Shown: positions 6,860 through 15,002 of the stretch, piece after piece | Position numbering within the stretch: the first letter of the stretch is position 1 | Layout of the letters: every line of letters begins with the position of its first letter | Source: VRUE01 sp963729995 | GTDB taxonomy: Bacteria > Actinomycetota > Thermoleophilia > Solirubrobacterales > 70-9 | Reading direction: 5' to 3' | Length of the DNA: 64,000 nucleotides | NCBI GenBank assembly: GCA_963729995.1 | Contig: CAVSPF010000003.1 | Coordinates: 1,364,001 to 1,428,000, forward strand | The notes under the pieces: model-generated | What the model was told of the DNA's origin: nothing | The model's input: the letters and a program-made list of their open reading frames with translations, nothing else | The model's database searches: none | Translations under genes and position numbers: made by a program

Positions 6860-8104
6860 TCAACGGATCTTTTCGTAGATGCTGAAGAGCGGCAGGTACA
6901 TCGCGATGACGATGAAGCCGACCATGCCGCCGACGAAGACGATCATCAGCGGCTCGATCAGCGCGGTGAGCGCCTTGACCTTGGCGTCGACCTCAGCCTC
7001 GTAGAAGTCGGCGATTTTGCTCAGCATGTGCTCGAGCTGACCGGTCTCCTCGCCGACCGCAACCATGTGGCCGACCATCGGCGGGAAGATCGGGTTGCCT
7101 TCGATCGGCCCCGACAGCGAGCCGCCGCGCTTCGCCGCGGCGTAAACGTCCTCCATTGCCCGCTCGACGACCACGTTGCCGGCCGTTTCGCCGGTCAGCT
7201 TGATCGCCTGGAGCATCGGCAGCCCGGCGGAGACCGAGCCGGAGAAGGTGCGCGACCAGCGGGCCAGCGCCACCTTCTGGATCACGTCGCCGATCTTGAA
7301 GGGCAGCCGCAGCGTGAAGCGGTCCCAGGTCTCCTTGCCGCGTTCGGTCCGCTTCCACCTGAAGAAGGCGAAGACGGCGAAGGCCAGCCCCGGCAGCAGC
7401 AGGTACCAGTAGCCGGTCAGCACGTTGGAGGCGGTGACGCAGAGCTGCGTGGGCGCCGGCAACCCGCTGGCTTCTCCGGGATGTTCTTCGGCGAGTTCTT
7501 TGAAGATGTTGGCGAAGACGGGAATCACGAACATGACGATCGCGACCAGCACCACGACCGCGAAGCCGAAGACCAGCGCCGGGTACATCAGCGCCGATTT
7601 GACCTGGCGGCGCAGCGCGTCGGACTTCTCGACCTGGAAGGCGACGCGGTCGAGCGCGTCCTCCAGGCGCCCCGACTGCTCGCCCGAGCGCACCATCGCA
7701 CGGAAGAGGCGGTCGAAGACCTTCGGGTGGCGCTCCATCGCCTGCTCGAGCGTGCTGCCGGCCTCGACGTCGGCCCGCACTCCGGCCACGGCCTCGCGGA
7801 TGCTGTCGTCCTGAGTCTGCTCCTCGAGCGTGTGAAGAGTGCGCAGCATCGGCATCCCCGAGGCGACCAGGGTCGCGAACTGGCGCGAGAAGACGGCCAG
7901 CTCGCGCATGTCGACGGCTTTCCAACGCGTGAAGAGCTCCTCGAGCTTCAGCGGTTCGTTCTTCTCGCTGACGTCGAGGACGATCAGCCCGCGCTGGCGC
8001 AGCTGCTCGGTGACCTGGGCCTTGGACTCGGCCTCGACCTCGCCGGCCGAGGCGGCCCCGGCCACATCCATCGCCCGGAAGGAGAATGTCGTCGCGCTCG
8101 CCAT
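6860..8104 (-). CDS. pilC: Type IV pilus inner-membrane platform protein PilC
   Basis: The 414-residue protein is a GspF/PilC family member with two repeated T2SSF domains (about residues 70-190 and 275-395), each ending in membrane helices, e.g. ALVFGFAVVVLVAIVMFVI and LMIVFVGGMVGFIVIAMYL. It has the signatures SGMPMLRTL and SAGLPMLQAIKL, GNPIFPPMVGHMVAVGEETG. PilC couples the cytoplasmic ATPases to pilin extrusion. It lies 3 bases downstream of pilT1 on the same strand. The C-terminal segment is the source of the remnant at 5965-6029. Confidence 0.96.
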   Translation of the reverse strand: MASATTFSFRAMDVAGAASAGEVEAESKAQVTEQLRQRGLIVLDVSEKNEPLKLEELFTRWKAVDMRELAVFSRQFATLVASGMPMLRTLHTLEEQTQDDSIREAVAGVRADVEAGSTLEQAMERHPKVFDRLFRAMVRSGEQSGRLEDALDRVAFQVEKSDALRRQVKSALMYPALVFGFAVVVLVAIVMFVIPVFANIFKELAEEHPGEASGLPAPTQLCVTASNVLTGYWYLLLPGLAFAVFAFFRWKRTERGKETWDRFTLRLPFKIGDVIQKVALARWSRTFSGSVSAGLPMLQAIKLTGETAGNVVVERAMEDVYAAAKRGGSLSGPIEGNPIFPPMVGHMVAVGEETGQLEHMLSKIADFYEAEVDAKVKALTALIEPLMIVFVGGMVGFIVIAMYLPLFSIYEKIR

Positions 8105-8107
8105 CGT

Positions 8108-9331
8108 CTAGCTCCCCTGCGTGTAGGCGGGGGGTGCAGATGATGCGGGCGGCGGGGCGGACGATGCCAGCGGCGCAGTGAGCGTGGGAGCGGAAGGCGG
8201 GGCGGGCGGCTGTATCGCTCCGTTGCCCGGCATGCCGCCACCTGCCGGCGCCACCACCGGCGCGCCGCCGAGCAGCCGTTTCAGCTCCTCGGGCACCGAG
8301 GCCCGCTGTTCGGCCAGCGAGCGGGTGATCTTCCCGGCTCGAACCAGCCGCACCAGGTCGGCGTCCATCGTCTGCATCCCGACCGCGCCCGAGGTCTGCA
8401 CAGCGGCGTAGATCTGATGCGTTTTGCCCTCGCGGATCAGGTTGCGGATCGCCGGGGTCGGCACAAGCACCTCGCAGGCCACGATGCGCCCCCTCCCGTC
8501 AGCGGTCTGCAGCAGCTGCTGGGTGACGATCCCCTGTAGGGCGATCGAGAGCTGGGTGCGCACCTGCCCCTGCTGCTGGGGCGGGAAGACGTCGATGATC
8601 CGGTCCACGGTCTGCGCCGTGGACTGCGTGTGGAGGGTGGCGAAGACGAGGTGCCCGGTCTCCGCCGCGGTCAGCGCCGTGGAGATCGTCTCCAGGTCGC
8701 GCATCTCGCCGACCAGGATCACGTCGGGGTCCTCTCGCAGGGCGGCGCGCAGGCCGAGGGCGAAGTCCACGGCGTCGGAGCCGACCTCCCGCTGGTTGAC
8801 GATCGAGCGTTTGTGCTGGTGCAGGAACTCGATCGGGTCCTCGATCGTGAGGATGTGGTCCTGGTTCTCGGAGTTGATCACGTCGAGCATCGCCGCCAGC
8901 GTCGTCGACTTCCCCGAGCCGGTCGGCCCGGTCACCAGCACGAAGCCACGCGGTTTGGCGGCCAGCTCGCGCAGCACCTGGGGGACGCCGAGCGAGTCGA
9001 GGCTGGGAATGTCCTGCGGCACGAGCCGGAGAGCAGCGCTGACCGCTCCCCGCTGGAAGAAGCAGTTGACGCGGAAGCGGGCGACACCGGGGATCGCGTA
9101 GGCGAAGTCGAGCTGGTGGTCGTTCTCGAAGCGCTTGCGCTGGTCGTCGTTGAGGATGCCGAAGACGACCTCGCGGGTCTCCTGGGCCGTGAGCGCCGGG
9201 AAGCCCTCCATGGGGACGATCTTTCCCTTGTCGCGCATCGCCGGCGGGAAGCCGGCGGTCAGGTGGACGTCGGAGGCCTTGGCCTCGACCATGCGGCGCA
9301 GAACCTCTGAGAAGTCGAAGGCCATGGCCAT
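8108..9331 (-). CDS. pilT: Type IV pilus retraction ATPase PilT (copy 1)
   Basis: All PilT motor motifs are present: Walker A GPTGSGKSTT, Asp box ILTIEDPIEFLH, Walker B DVILVGEMRD, His box GHLVFATLHT, and the retraction motif AIRNLIREGKTHQI. The ATPase core ends near residue 350; the last 55 residues are a proline/alanine/serine tail not found in standard PilT (about 345 residues), possibly a flexible tether. It starts at ATG 9331 (ATG 9325 is an alternative) and is followed closely by pilC. The second PilT in this window differs and has a slightly altered Walker A. Confidence 0.95.
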   Translation of the reverse strand: MAMAFDFSEVLRRMVEAKASDVHLTAGFPPAMRDKGKIVPMEGFPALTAQETREVVFGILNDDQRKRFENDHQLDFAYAIPGVARFRVNCFFQRGAVSAALRLVPQDIPSLDSLGVPQVLRELAAKPRGFVLVTGPTGSGKSTTLAAMLDVINSENQDHILTIEDPIEFLHQHKRSIVNQREVGSDAVDFALGLRAALREDPDVILVGEMRDLETISTALTAAETGHLVFATLHTQSTAQTVDRIIDVFPPQQQGQVRTQLSIALQGIVTQQLLQTADGRGRIVACEVLVPTPAIRNLIREGKTHQIYAAVQTSGAVGMQTMDADLVRLVRAGKITRSLAEQRASVPEELKRLLGGAPVVAPAGGGMPGNGAIQPPAPPSAPTLTAPLASSAPPPASSAPPAYTQGS

Positions 9332-9380
9332 CTAGATCGACCTCCGGGCCGGATTCCTGAATACCGGGTACCGAGTACTC

Positions 9381-9434
9381 CGACGTGCCGCCTCTTTGCG
9401 GACCACATGGGTACTCAACTCACGGCACGTCCGC
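9381..9434. repeat. 54-bp hairpin-ended dispersed repeat, copy 1
   Basis: Between the pilB stop and the pilT1 start. The ends are inverted: GACGTGCCG at the left and CGGCACGTC at the right. It aligns without gaps to 42617-42670 with 44 of 54 bases equal. The middle TGGGTACNNAACTCACGG is the best conserved part. The stop codon of pilB lies at its edge. Confidence 0.75.
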
Positions 9435-11225
9435 TCAGGCCGTGACACGGAGCACCTCCTCGATGCTGGTCAGCCCGCTGCGAACCTTCGCGATCCCGTC
9501 CTCACGCAGGGTCAGCATCCCCTCTTCGCGGGCGACGGCGGCGATCTCCGCCTCCGGCGCCTGGGCGACGGTCATCTCCTTGATCCGCTCGCTCATCTTC
9601 ATCACCGAGTAGAGCCCGACCCGCCCCCGGTAGCCGCTCTGGTTGCAGCGGGCGCAGCCGACCGGCTCGTAGGCCTCCAGCTCGGCGCCGATCCGGATGT
9701 CGGCGTCGGCGAGCGCCTGCGGCGGAACGATCGTGCGCCGCTTGCAGTGGCTGCAGAGCTTGCGGGCCAGCCGCTGCGCGACGACGCAGTCCACCGCCGA
9801 GGCGGTGAGGAAGGCCTCGATCCCCATCTTGGTCAGGCGGACGATCGCGCCGGGGGCGTCGTTGGTGTGCAGGGTGGTCAGCATCATGTGCCCGGTCAGC
9901 GCCGCCTCGATCGCGATCCGCGCCGTCTCGCCGTCGCGGATCTCGCCGACCATCACGACGTCGGGGTCGGCGCGCAGGATCGAGCGCAGGCCGGTGGCGA
10001 AGTCGAGCCCCGCCTTGCGGTTGACGTTGATCTGGCTGATGCCGGTGAGGCGGTACTCGACCGGGTCCTCGATCGTGATGATGTTCTTCTCGACCTGGTT
10101 GAGGTCTTGGAGCGCCGCGTACAGCGTCGTCGACTTGCCGGAGCCGGTCGGCCCGGTCACCAGCACCGCCCCGTAGGCCGCGCGGAACGCGCTCTCGAAG
10201 CGCTCGCGGGCGGAGCCGTCCATGCCGAGGTCGTCGAGCGAGCGCTGCGCATTCGTCTTGTCGAGGATGCGGATCGTCGCCCCCTCCCCGCGCTGCGTCG
10301 GCAGCGTCGTCACGCGCAGGTCGACGCGGCGGCCCTCAACCGTGATGCTGACCCGGCCGTCCTGCGGCACGCGCTTCTCGGCGATGTTGAGGTCGCTCAT
10401 GATCTTCACCCGCGAGACCACCGCGTTGACCATCCGCTTCGGCACGTGGGCCGCCTCGCGCAGCACGCCGTCGATCCGGAAGCGGACCCGCATCTCTCCC
10501 TCGTCCGGCTCGAAGTGGACGTCGGAGGCGCCCTCCCCCACCGCCTGGCCGAGGATGCTGTAGACGAGCTTGATCACCGGCGCGTCCTCGGCGCTGACTT
10601 CGAGGTCGCTGACCTCGGCGAGCTCGTCCTCCGCTTCCTCGCCCTCGCTGACCGCCTCGCTGACCGCGCTCTGCAGCGTGTTGAGGCGGACGATCAGCGC
10701 TTCGATGTCCTCCTCGGCGGCGACCGCGACACGGCAGTCGAGCGCGGTGGCGATCTGGATGTCGTCGACGGCAAGCACGTTGGTCGGGTCGGCCATCGCG
10801 ACCAGCAGGGTCTGCTTGTCCACGAAGCCGACCGGCAACGCCCTGTAGCGGCGCGCCGTGTTGACGGAGATCAGGTTCGCGGCGGCCATGTCGACCTGGT
10901 AGGCGGAGAGGTCGAGGTGGTCGAGGCCATAGCGCTCGGCGATCGCGCGAGAGAGCTGGTCGGCGGTGATCGTCCCCTGCTCGAGCAGCAGCCGCTCGGG
11001 TGGGCGGGCGGCCGTACGGGCTTCCTCGATCGCCTGGCGGGCCCGGTCGTCTCCGACGTAGCCGAGGTCGACGAGCACGTCGGTGACGAAGCCGCTGGAG
11101 CGGCCGCGCGCGACGGGCGGCGTCAGGCCGGGCGTGCCGCCGCCCTCGGGCTCCAGCACCGGTGCCGTCGAGTCACCGGAGTCCGGGACGGGCCGCAGGT
11201 GACTCGGGTACTCCCGGTAGTCCAT
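9435..11225 (-). CDS. pilB: Type IV pilus extension ATPase PilB with MshEN domain
   Basis: The 596-residue protein opens with an MshEN/GspE N-terminal domain (about residues 35-170; RLLLEQGTITADQLSRAIAE, then LDHLDLSAYQVDMAAANLIS), a fold that binds cyclic di-GMP in MshE and relatives. The motor core has GPTGSGKSTT, IITIEDPVEYRL, VVMVGEIRD and GHMMLTTLHTNDA. Near the C-terminus CSHCKRR and CARCNQSGYRGR form the zinc-binding tetracysteine of PilB. It powers pilus assembly. The start at 11225 follows the upstream membrane protein gene by one base, so they form one operon. Confidence 0.96.
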   Translation of the reverse strand: MDYREYPSHLRPVPDSGDSTAPVLEPEGGGTPGLTPPVARGRSSGFVTDVLVDLGYVGDDRARQAIEEARTAARPPERLLLEQGTITADQLSRAIAERYGLDHLDLSAYQVDMAAANLISVNTARRYRALPVGFVDKQTLLVAMADPTNVLAVDDIQIATALDCRVAVAAEEDIEALIVRLNTLQSAVSEAVSEGEEAEDELAEVSDLEVSAEDAPVIKLVYSILGQAVGEGASDVHFEPDEGEMRVRFRIDGVLREAAHVPKRMVNAVVSRVKIMSDLNIAEKRVPQDGRVSITVEGRRVDLRVTTLPTQRGEGATIRILDKTNAQRSLDDLGMDGSARERFESAFRAAYGAVLVTGPTGSGKSTTLYAALQDLNQVEKNIITIEDPVEYRLTGISQINVNRKAGLDFATGLRSILRADPDVVMVGEIRDGETARIAIEAALTGHMMLTTLHTNDAPGAIVRLTKMGIEAFLTASAVDCVVAQRLARKLCSHCKRRTIVPPQALADADIRIGAELEAYEPVGCARCNQSGYRGRVGLYSVMKMSERIKEMTVAQAPEAEIAAVAREEGMLTLREDGIAKVRSGLTSIEEVLRVTA

Positions 11226-11226
11226 C

Positions 11227-11841
11227 TCAGGGGTGGTAGTCGACGGTGGGGCCCTTGTAGCCAGCGTCGACGACCGCCTGCACGATGCTCTCCGCGCTCT
11301 GGAAGCCGTAGCTGACCGAGGCGGTCGGCACCGAGTGGTCGAGGCGCTTCGGCCTCACCACGACGAGGGCAGGCACCCGGTTGACGCCGACACCCTCCGC
11401 GATCGCGGCGTAGCGGGAGATCCGCCGCGCCGGCACCACGAAGATGGCAACGCCGGGGAGCGCCGCGAGGCGCGCGGTGGCGGCGGCGACGAGCCGGTCG
11501 TCGATGCCGCCGTCGCGGACGAAGAGGAGCACGAGCGTCCTGTTCGCCTTCCAGGCGTCGAGCACAGGGCGCGGGGGCAGGGGGGCGTCGCTGGAAGCCG
11601 CGGTTGCCGGGGAGAGCGCCGTGGCCAGGGAGGCGGCGGGCGCGGCGGCAGCAGGCGCGGCTGCGGTCGTGGTCGCCGAGCCGGCCGGCGTTGTGGCGGT
11701 GGGCGAGGTAGTTGTGCCCGCCGATCCTGTTTCTTCGCCCCCGCCCCCCATCGAGGAGAGCACGAAGAAGCCGGTGGCTATGAGCAGCACGCCGATCAAG
11801 GCGACCTGCGCGAGCGGGTTGTTGTTCAGCTTCTCCCTCAT
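11227..11841 (-). CDS. Membrane-anchored thioredoxin-fold protein, no CxxC
   Basis: A 204-residue protein with one N-terminal membrane helix (about residues 13-31), a 60-residue alanine/threonine/proline linker, then a domain with VLDAWKANRTLVLLFVRDGG and VNRVPALVVVRP, which looks like a thioredoxin fold including the cis-proline. The active-site CxxC is absent, so it is unlikely to be a redox enzyme. It may be a pilus-system stabiliser in the place taken by PilN/PilO-type proteins elsewhere. Its stop is one base from the pilB start. Function not known. Confidence 0.7.
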   Translation of the reverse strand: MREKLNNNPLAQVALIGVLLIATGFFVLSSMGGGGEETGSAGTTTSPTATTPAGSATTTAAAPAAAAPAASLATALSPATAASSDAPLPPRPVLDAWKANRTLVLLFVRDGGIDDRLVAAATARLAALPGVAIFVVPARRISRYAAIAEGVGVNRVPALVVVRPKRLDHSVPTASVSYGFQSAESIVQAVVDAGYKGPTVDYHP

Positions 11842-11847
11842 ACGTTC

Positions 11848-12018
11848 GCTTATCTAGCTCGACATCTTTCGCCGCGACCTTGAGTCCTGGGCGCGCGGCA
11901 CCCAGGCGGCCGGGCGGAATCCTGCGCCCCGTTCGACCTCGCCGCTCCCGCTCATTGCGATCGCCTTTCCCGTGATCACACCCTTGAAAGTCGCGTTGCC
12001 GCTGCCGCTGATATTTGT
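11848..12018 (-). pseudogene. Possible PilX-like C-terminal remnant after pilT2
   Basis: Directly after the TGA of pilT2 the same frame stays open for about 55 codons and reads NISGSGNATFKGVITGKAIA, then MSGSGEVERG, ending in TAG. Such Gly/Ser/Asn-rich beta-helix sequence resembles the tail of PilX-type assembly proteins and not random GC-rich DNA. No start codon of its own is convincing. It may be a broken minor-pilin gene or a chance open frame. Confidence 0.35.
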
Positions 12019-13158
12019 TCAGGCGGCGGGCGAAGTGCCGCGTACCGGCTCCGGCTGCGCATCGAGCTGCTCGATCCCGCTTGCCCGCTGGCCACCGGCT
12101 GCCAGCATCAGTTTGAAGTCGTGCGGGCTGGAGGCGTAGTCGAGCGCCACCTGCTCGGAGATCTTGCCCTCCATCACGTAGGTGAGCAGCGACTGGTCGA
12201 AGGTCCGCATCCCGTAGTACTCGCCCTCGCCGATCACCTCGGTGATCTTTCCCGTCTCCTCGGGATTGAGGATCAGGTCCTGCACGCGGCCGGTTACGAC
12301 CAGCACCTCGGAGGCCGGCACCCGGCCCTCGCCGGTGATGTCGGGGACAAGGCGCTGGGCGATCGCGCCCTTCAGCGTCGAGGCGAGCATCACCCGCGCC
12401 TGGTGCTGGAGGTGCGGGGGGAAGAAGTCGATGATCCGGTTGATCGTCTCGGTCGCGTCGAGGGTGTGGACGGTGGAGAGCACGAGGTGCCCGGTCTCGG
12501 CGGCCGACAGCGCGGTGCGAACCGTCTCCTCGTCGCGCATCTCGCCGATCAGGATCACGTCGGGGTCCTGGCGCAGCACCCGCCGCATCGCGCGGCCGAA
12601 GCTCACGGTGTCCGAGCCGACTTCGCGCTGGTTGACGATCGAGCGTTTGTCCTTGTGCAGGTACTCGATCGGGTCCTCCAGCGTGACGATGTGGTGGGAC
12701 CGCGTTTGGTTGATGTGGTCGATCATCGCCGCCAGCGTCGTTGTCTTGCCCGAGCCGGTGGTGCCGGTGACGAGGATGATTCCGCGCTGCTCCTCGGCCA
12801 GCTTGCGCACGACGTCAGGCAATCCGAGGTCCTCGATCGAACGGATGTCGAAGGGGATCGCACGGCAGACGATCGAGATCGAGCCGCGCTGCTTGAAGGC
12901 GTTGACGCGGAAGCGCGAGACGCCATTGATCGAATAGGAGAAGTCGGCCTCGCCGGCCTCCTCGAACTCGGTCAGCGAGCGAACCTCGGCGATGTCGTGG
13001 AAGGCCTTCTCGGTCTCCTCGCCGCTGAGGCGCTCGTACCCCTCGAGAGGCGCCAGCTCACCCTGCAGGCGCACCGTCGGCGGCGCGCCGACTTTGACGT
13101 GCAGGTCGGAGCCATCCCGTTCGATGAGCGTGCGCAGCGCTGTGTCGATGTCGAACAT
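12019..13158 (-). CDS. pilT: PilT-type motor ATPase (copy 2)
   Basis: A 379-residue motor with Walker A GTTGSGKTTT, Asp box IVTLEDPIEYLH, Walker B DVILIGEMRD and His box GHLVLSTVHTLDATET. The retraction motif is changed to RVQDLILNPEETGKI from the AIRNLIRE of copy 1, so it may act as a PilU-like helper or serve another pilus. The ATG at 13158 is preceded by GAGGT at six bases; the frame is open to 13257, where coding quality is poor. The gene follows the MshEN-coiled-coil gene on the same strand and belongs to its unit. Confidence 0.93.
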   Translation of the reverse strand: MFDIDTALRTLIERDGSDLHVKVGAPPTVRLQGELAPLEGYERLSGEETEKAFHDIAEVRSLTEFEEAGEADFSYSINGVSRFRVNAFKQRGSISIVCRAIPFDIRSIEDLGLPDVVRKLAEEQRGIILVTGTTGSGKTTTLAAMIDHINQTRSHHIVTLEDPIEYLHKDKRSIVNQREVGSDTVSFGRAMRRVLRQDPDVILIGEMRDEETVRTALSAAETGHLVLSTVHTLDATETINRIIDFFPPHLQHQARVMLASTLKGAIAQRLVPDITGEGRVPASEVLVVTGRVQDLILNPEETGKITEVIGEGEYYGMRTFDQSLLTYVMEGKISEQVALDYASSPHDFKLMLAAGGQRASGIEQLDAQPEPVRGTSPAA

Positions 13159-13211
13159 CCAGACCTCTATCGGCCGCCCGGCCAAGCTCCTTAACGCCAG
13201 TTGGCTTCGCC

Positions 13212-15002
13212 CTAATGATCCTTGCGCTTCAGCGTGATCGCCATGGCCTGCGTGCAAAGATCGCCGCTCGCCGGCACGAACAAGACGCTGACCTCAACCT
13301 TGGCTCTGCCGGTCTTCTTCAGCTTCCGCCTTTTCTTGCCCGTTGGGATCACCGCAAGGGTTGCGCTGCTCAAACCATTGGCCGCCGCGAAGGACTCCTT
13401 CACGCCCTTGCCCGTCAGCAGAAGGACCCCGACACCCTCGGCGCGGATGCGGACCGTCGCCGTACCCTCCTCCGTGTTGAGCGTGACCTGGTCAAGAGCG
13501 ACGGGGTCAAGGGGCTCTGCCTCAGCGCGGGGGACTTCACCTCCAGCGCGGTCGACGCAAGGCTCGACGCCCTGGGCCTCTTCAGGCGAGAGCTCCCGCT
13601 CTTCGGTTGCGTCGGAGCGCTGGGCACGAAGCTGGTCGAGCTCCTGACGTAGGCGGTCGCGCTCGTCGGTGGTGTCGGCGAGTTGGTGACTGCGCTGGTC
13701 GAGCTCCTCGCGCAGGCGGTCGCGCTCCGCCTCCCCCTCGCCGTTGTCCACCTGGCCGCGAAGTTGGTCGCGCTCCTGCTCTAGGCGGTCGCGCTCTTCG
13801 GCTGCCAGCTCGATCTCCTGCGCCAGGCGGTCGCGCTCGCCGGTGGTGTCGGCGAGCTGGTGACGGAGCTGGTCCAGCTCCTGCTCTAGGCGCTCCCGCT
13901 CGCCGTCGTTGCTGCCCATCTGGCCGCGGAGCTGGTCAAGCTCTCCGCCCAGGCGGTCGCGCTCGTCGGTGGTGCCGGAGAGCTGGGCGCGGAGCTGGTC
14001 GAGCTCCTCGCGCAGGCGGTCGCGCTCAGCCTCGCCCTCGCCGTTGTCCACCTGGCCGCTGAGCTGGTCCATCTGACCGCGGAGCTGGTCGAGTTCCTGC
14101 TCCATGCGGTCGCGCTCGCCGGCTGCCAGCTCGATCTCCTGCGCCAGGCGGTCGCGCTCGCCGCCGAAGCGATCACGCTCGTCGGTGGTGTCGGAGAGCT
14201 GGCGACGGAGCTGGTCGAGCTCCTCGCGCAGGCGGTCGCGCTCAACCTCGCCCTCGCCGTTGTCCACCTGGGCGCGGAGCTGGTCGAGTTCCCGCTCCAT
14301 GCGGTCGCGCTCGCCGGTGGTGTCGGAGAGCTGGCGACGGAGTTGGTCGAGCTCCTCGCGGTCAACCTCGTCTTCTCGCTCGATGATCGCGGCGCCATCT
14401 CCAGCTGAGTCCCCGCTCATGTCTGCAGTCCGAACCCCGTCCAGTACCTCCATCGGATCCGCTTGGACGTCAGGCAAGGGCTCGGGCGGCTCTGGCAGGT
14501 GTTCGATCAGCTCCTGGATTCGCTCGGGGTTTGCAATCGCCAGGCGGACCTCCGTCTTCGCCATGACTTCGATGTCGCTGATGCCGAGGAAGTCGCTTGG
14601 GTCTGCGACAGCGACAACCAGTGATCCGTCGGGCGCAAAGGCAATTGGCAGCGCGTTGTAGCGCATCGCGGCGGACCGGCTGATCAGCGTCGCAGCCGCC
14701 GAATCCACATCGAAGCAATCGAGGTCGACGTGGTCCAGGCCGCTGCGCTCGGCGATCGCGATCGACAGCTGCTCGTCGCTGAGGACACCACTGTCGAGCA
14801 GGAAGCGACCAACGGTCTTTCCGGCAGACGCGGCTGCCGGGACCGCAGCTTCGACAACCTCACGGTCGGCAAGACCGAGCTCGATGATGATGTCCGAGAG
14901 GAAGGCGCCTTCGCGGCCTGGCATCGACGGCGGCGTGATTCCATTCGCGTTTGCGGTGAGCCCCTCGCTGCTGGCCTGGCTGTCCCGTGTGGCGCTGCTC
15001 AT
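13212..15002 (-). CDS. MshEN domain fused to a long coiled coil and beta-sandwich tail
   Basis: Residues about 35-185 are an MshEN domain nearly parallel to that of PilB (IAERSGLDHVDLDCFDVDSA against IAERYGLDHLDLSAYQVDMA), but no ATPase follows. Residues about 206-462 are an uninterrupted coiled coil built of repeats of the type ERDRLREELDQLRRQLSDTT; VDNGEGE recurs three times. The last 90 residues (LLLTGKGVKESF, KKRRKLKKTGRAKVEVSV) form a beta-sandwich typical of thermoleophilial surface proteins. No signal peptide is visible. It likely senses cyclic di-GMP and acts as a scaffold for the motors. It overlaps the next gene upstream by 4 bases. Confidence 0.85.
   Translation of the reverse strand: MSSATRDSQASSEGLTANANGITPPSMPGREGAFLSDIIIELGLADREVVEAAVPAAASAGKTVGRFLLDSGVLSDEQLSIAIAERSGLDHVDLDCFDVDSAAATLISRSAAMRYNALPIAFAPDGSLVVAVADPSDFLGISDIEVMAKTEVRLAIANPERIQELIEHLPEPPEPLPDVQADPMEVLDGVRTADMSGDSAGDGAAIIEREDEVDREELDQLRRQLSDTTGERDRMERELDQLRAQVDNGEGEVERDRLREELDQLRRQLSDTTDERDRFGGERDRLAQEIELAAGERDRMEQELDQLRGQMDQLSGQVDNGEGEAERDRLREELDQLRAQLSGTTDERDRLGGELDQLRGQMGSNDGERERLEQELDQLRHQLADTTGERDRLAQEIELAAEERDRLEQERDQLRGQVDNGEGEAERDRLREELDQRSHQLADTTDERDRLRQELDQLRAQRSDATEERELSPEEAQGVEPCVDRAGGEVPRAEAEPLDPVALDQVTLNTEEGTATVRIRAEGVGVLLLTGKGVKESFAAANGLSSATLAVIPTGKKRRKLKKTGRAKVEVSVLFVPASGDLCTQAMAITLKRKDH
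13617..14385. repeat. Coiled-coil coding repeats
   Basis: The DNA contains many near copies of a unit reading GAGCTGGTCGAGCTCCTC or close variants on the plus strand, in longer blocks of about 230-250 bases marked by CTCGCCGTTGTCCACCTG at about 13739, 14039 and 14262. Slippage or unequal exchange could change the coil length in multiples of heptads. Confidence 0.75.

Noticed and set aside
9396..11315. 639-residue plus-strand frame
   Set aside because: Shadow of pilB; composition (Asp, Arg, His, Val) is typical of antisense GC-rich coding DNA.
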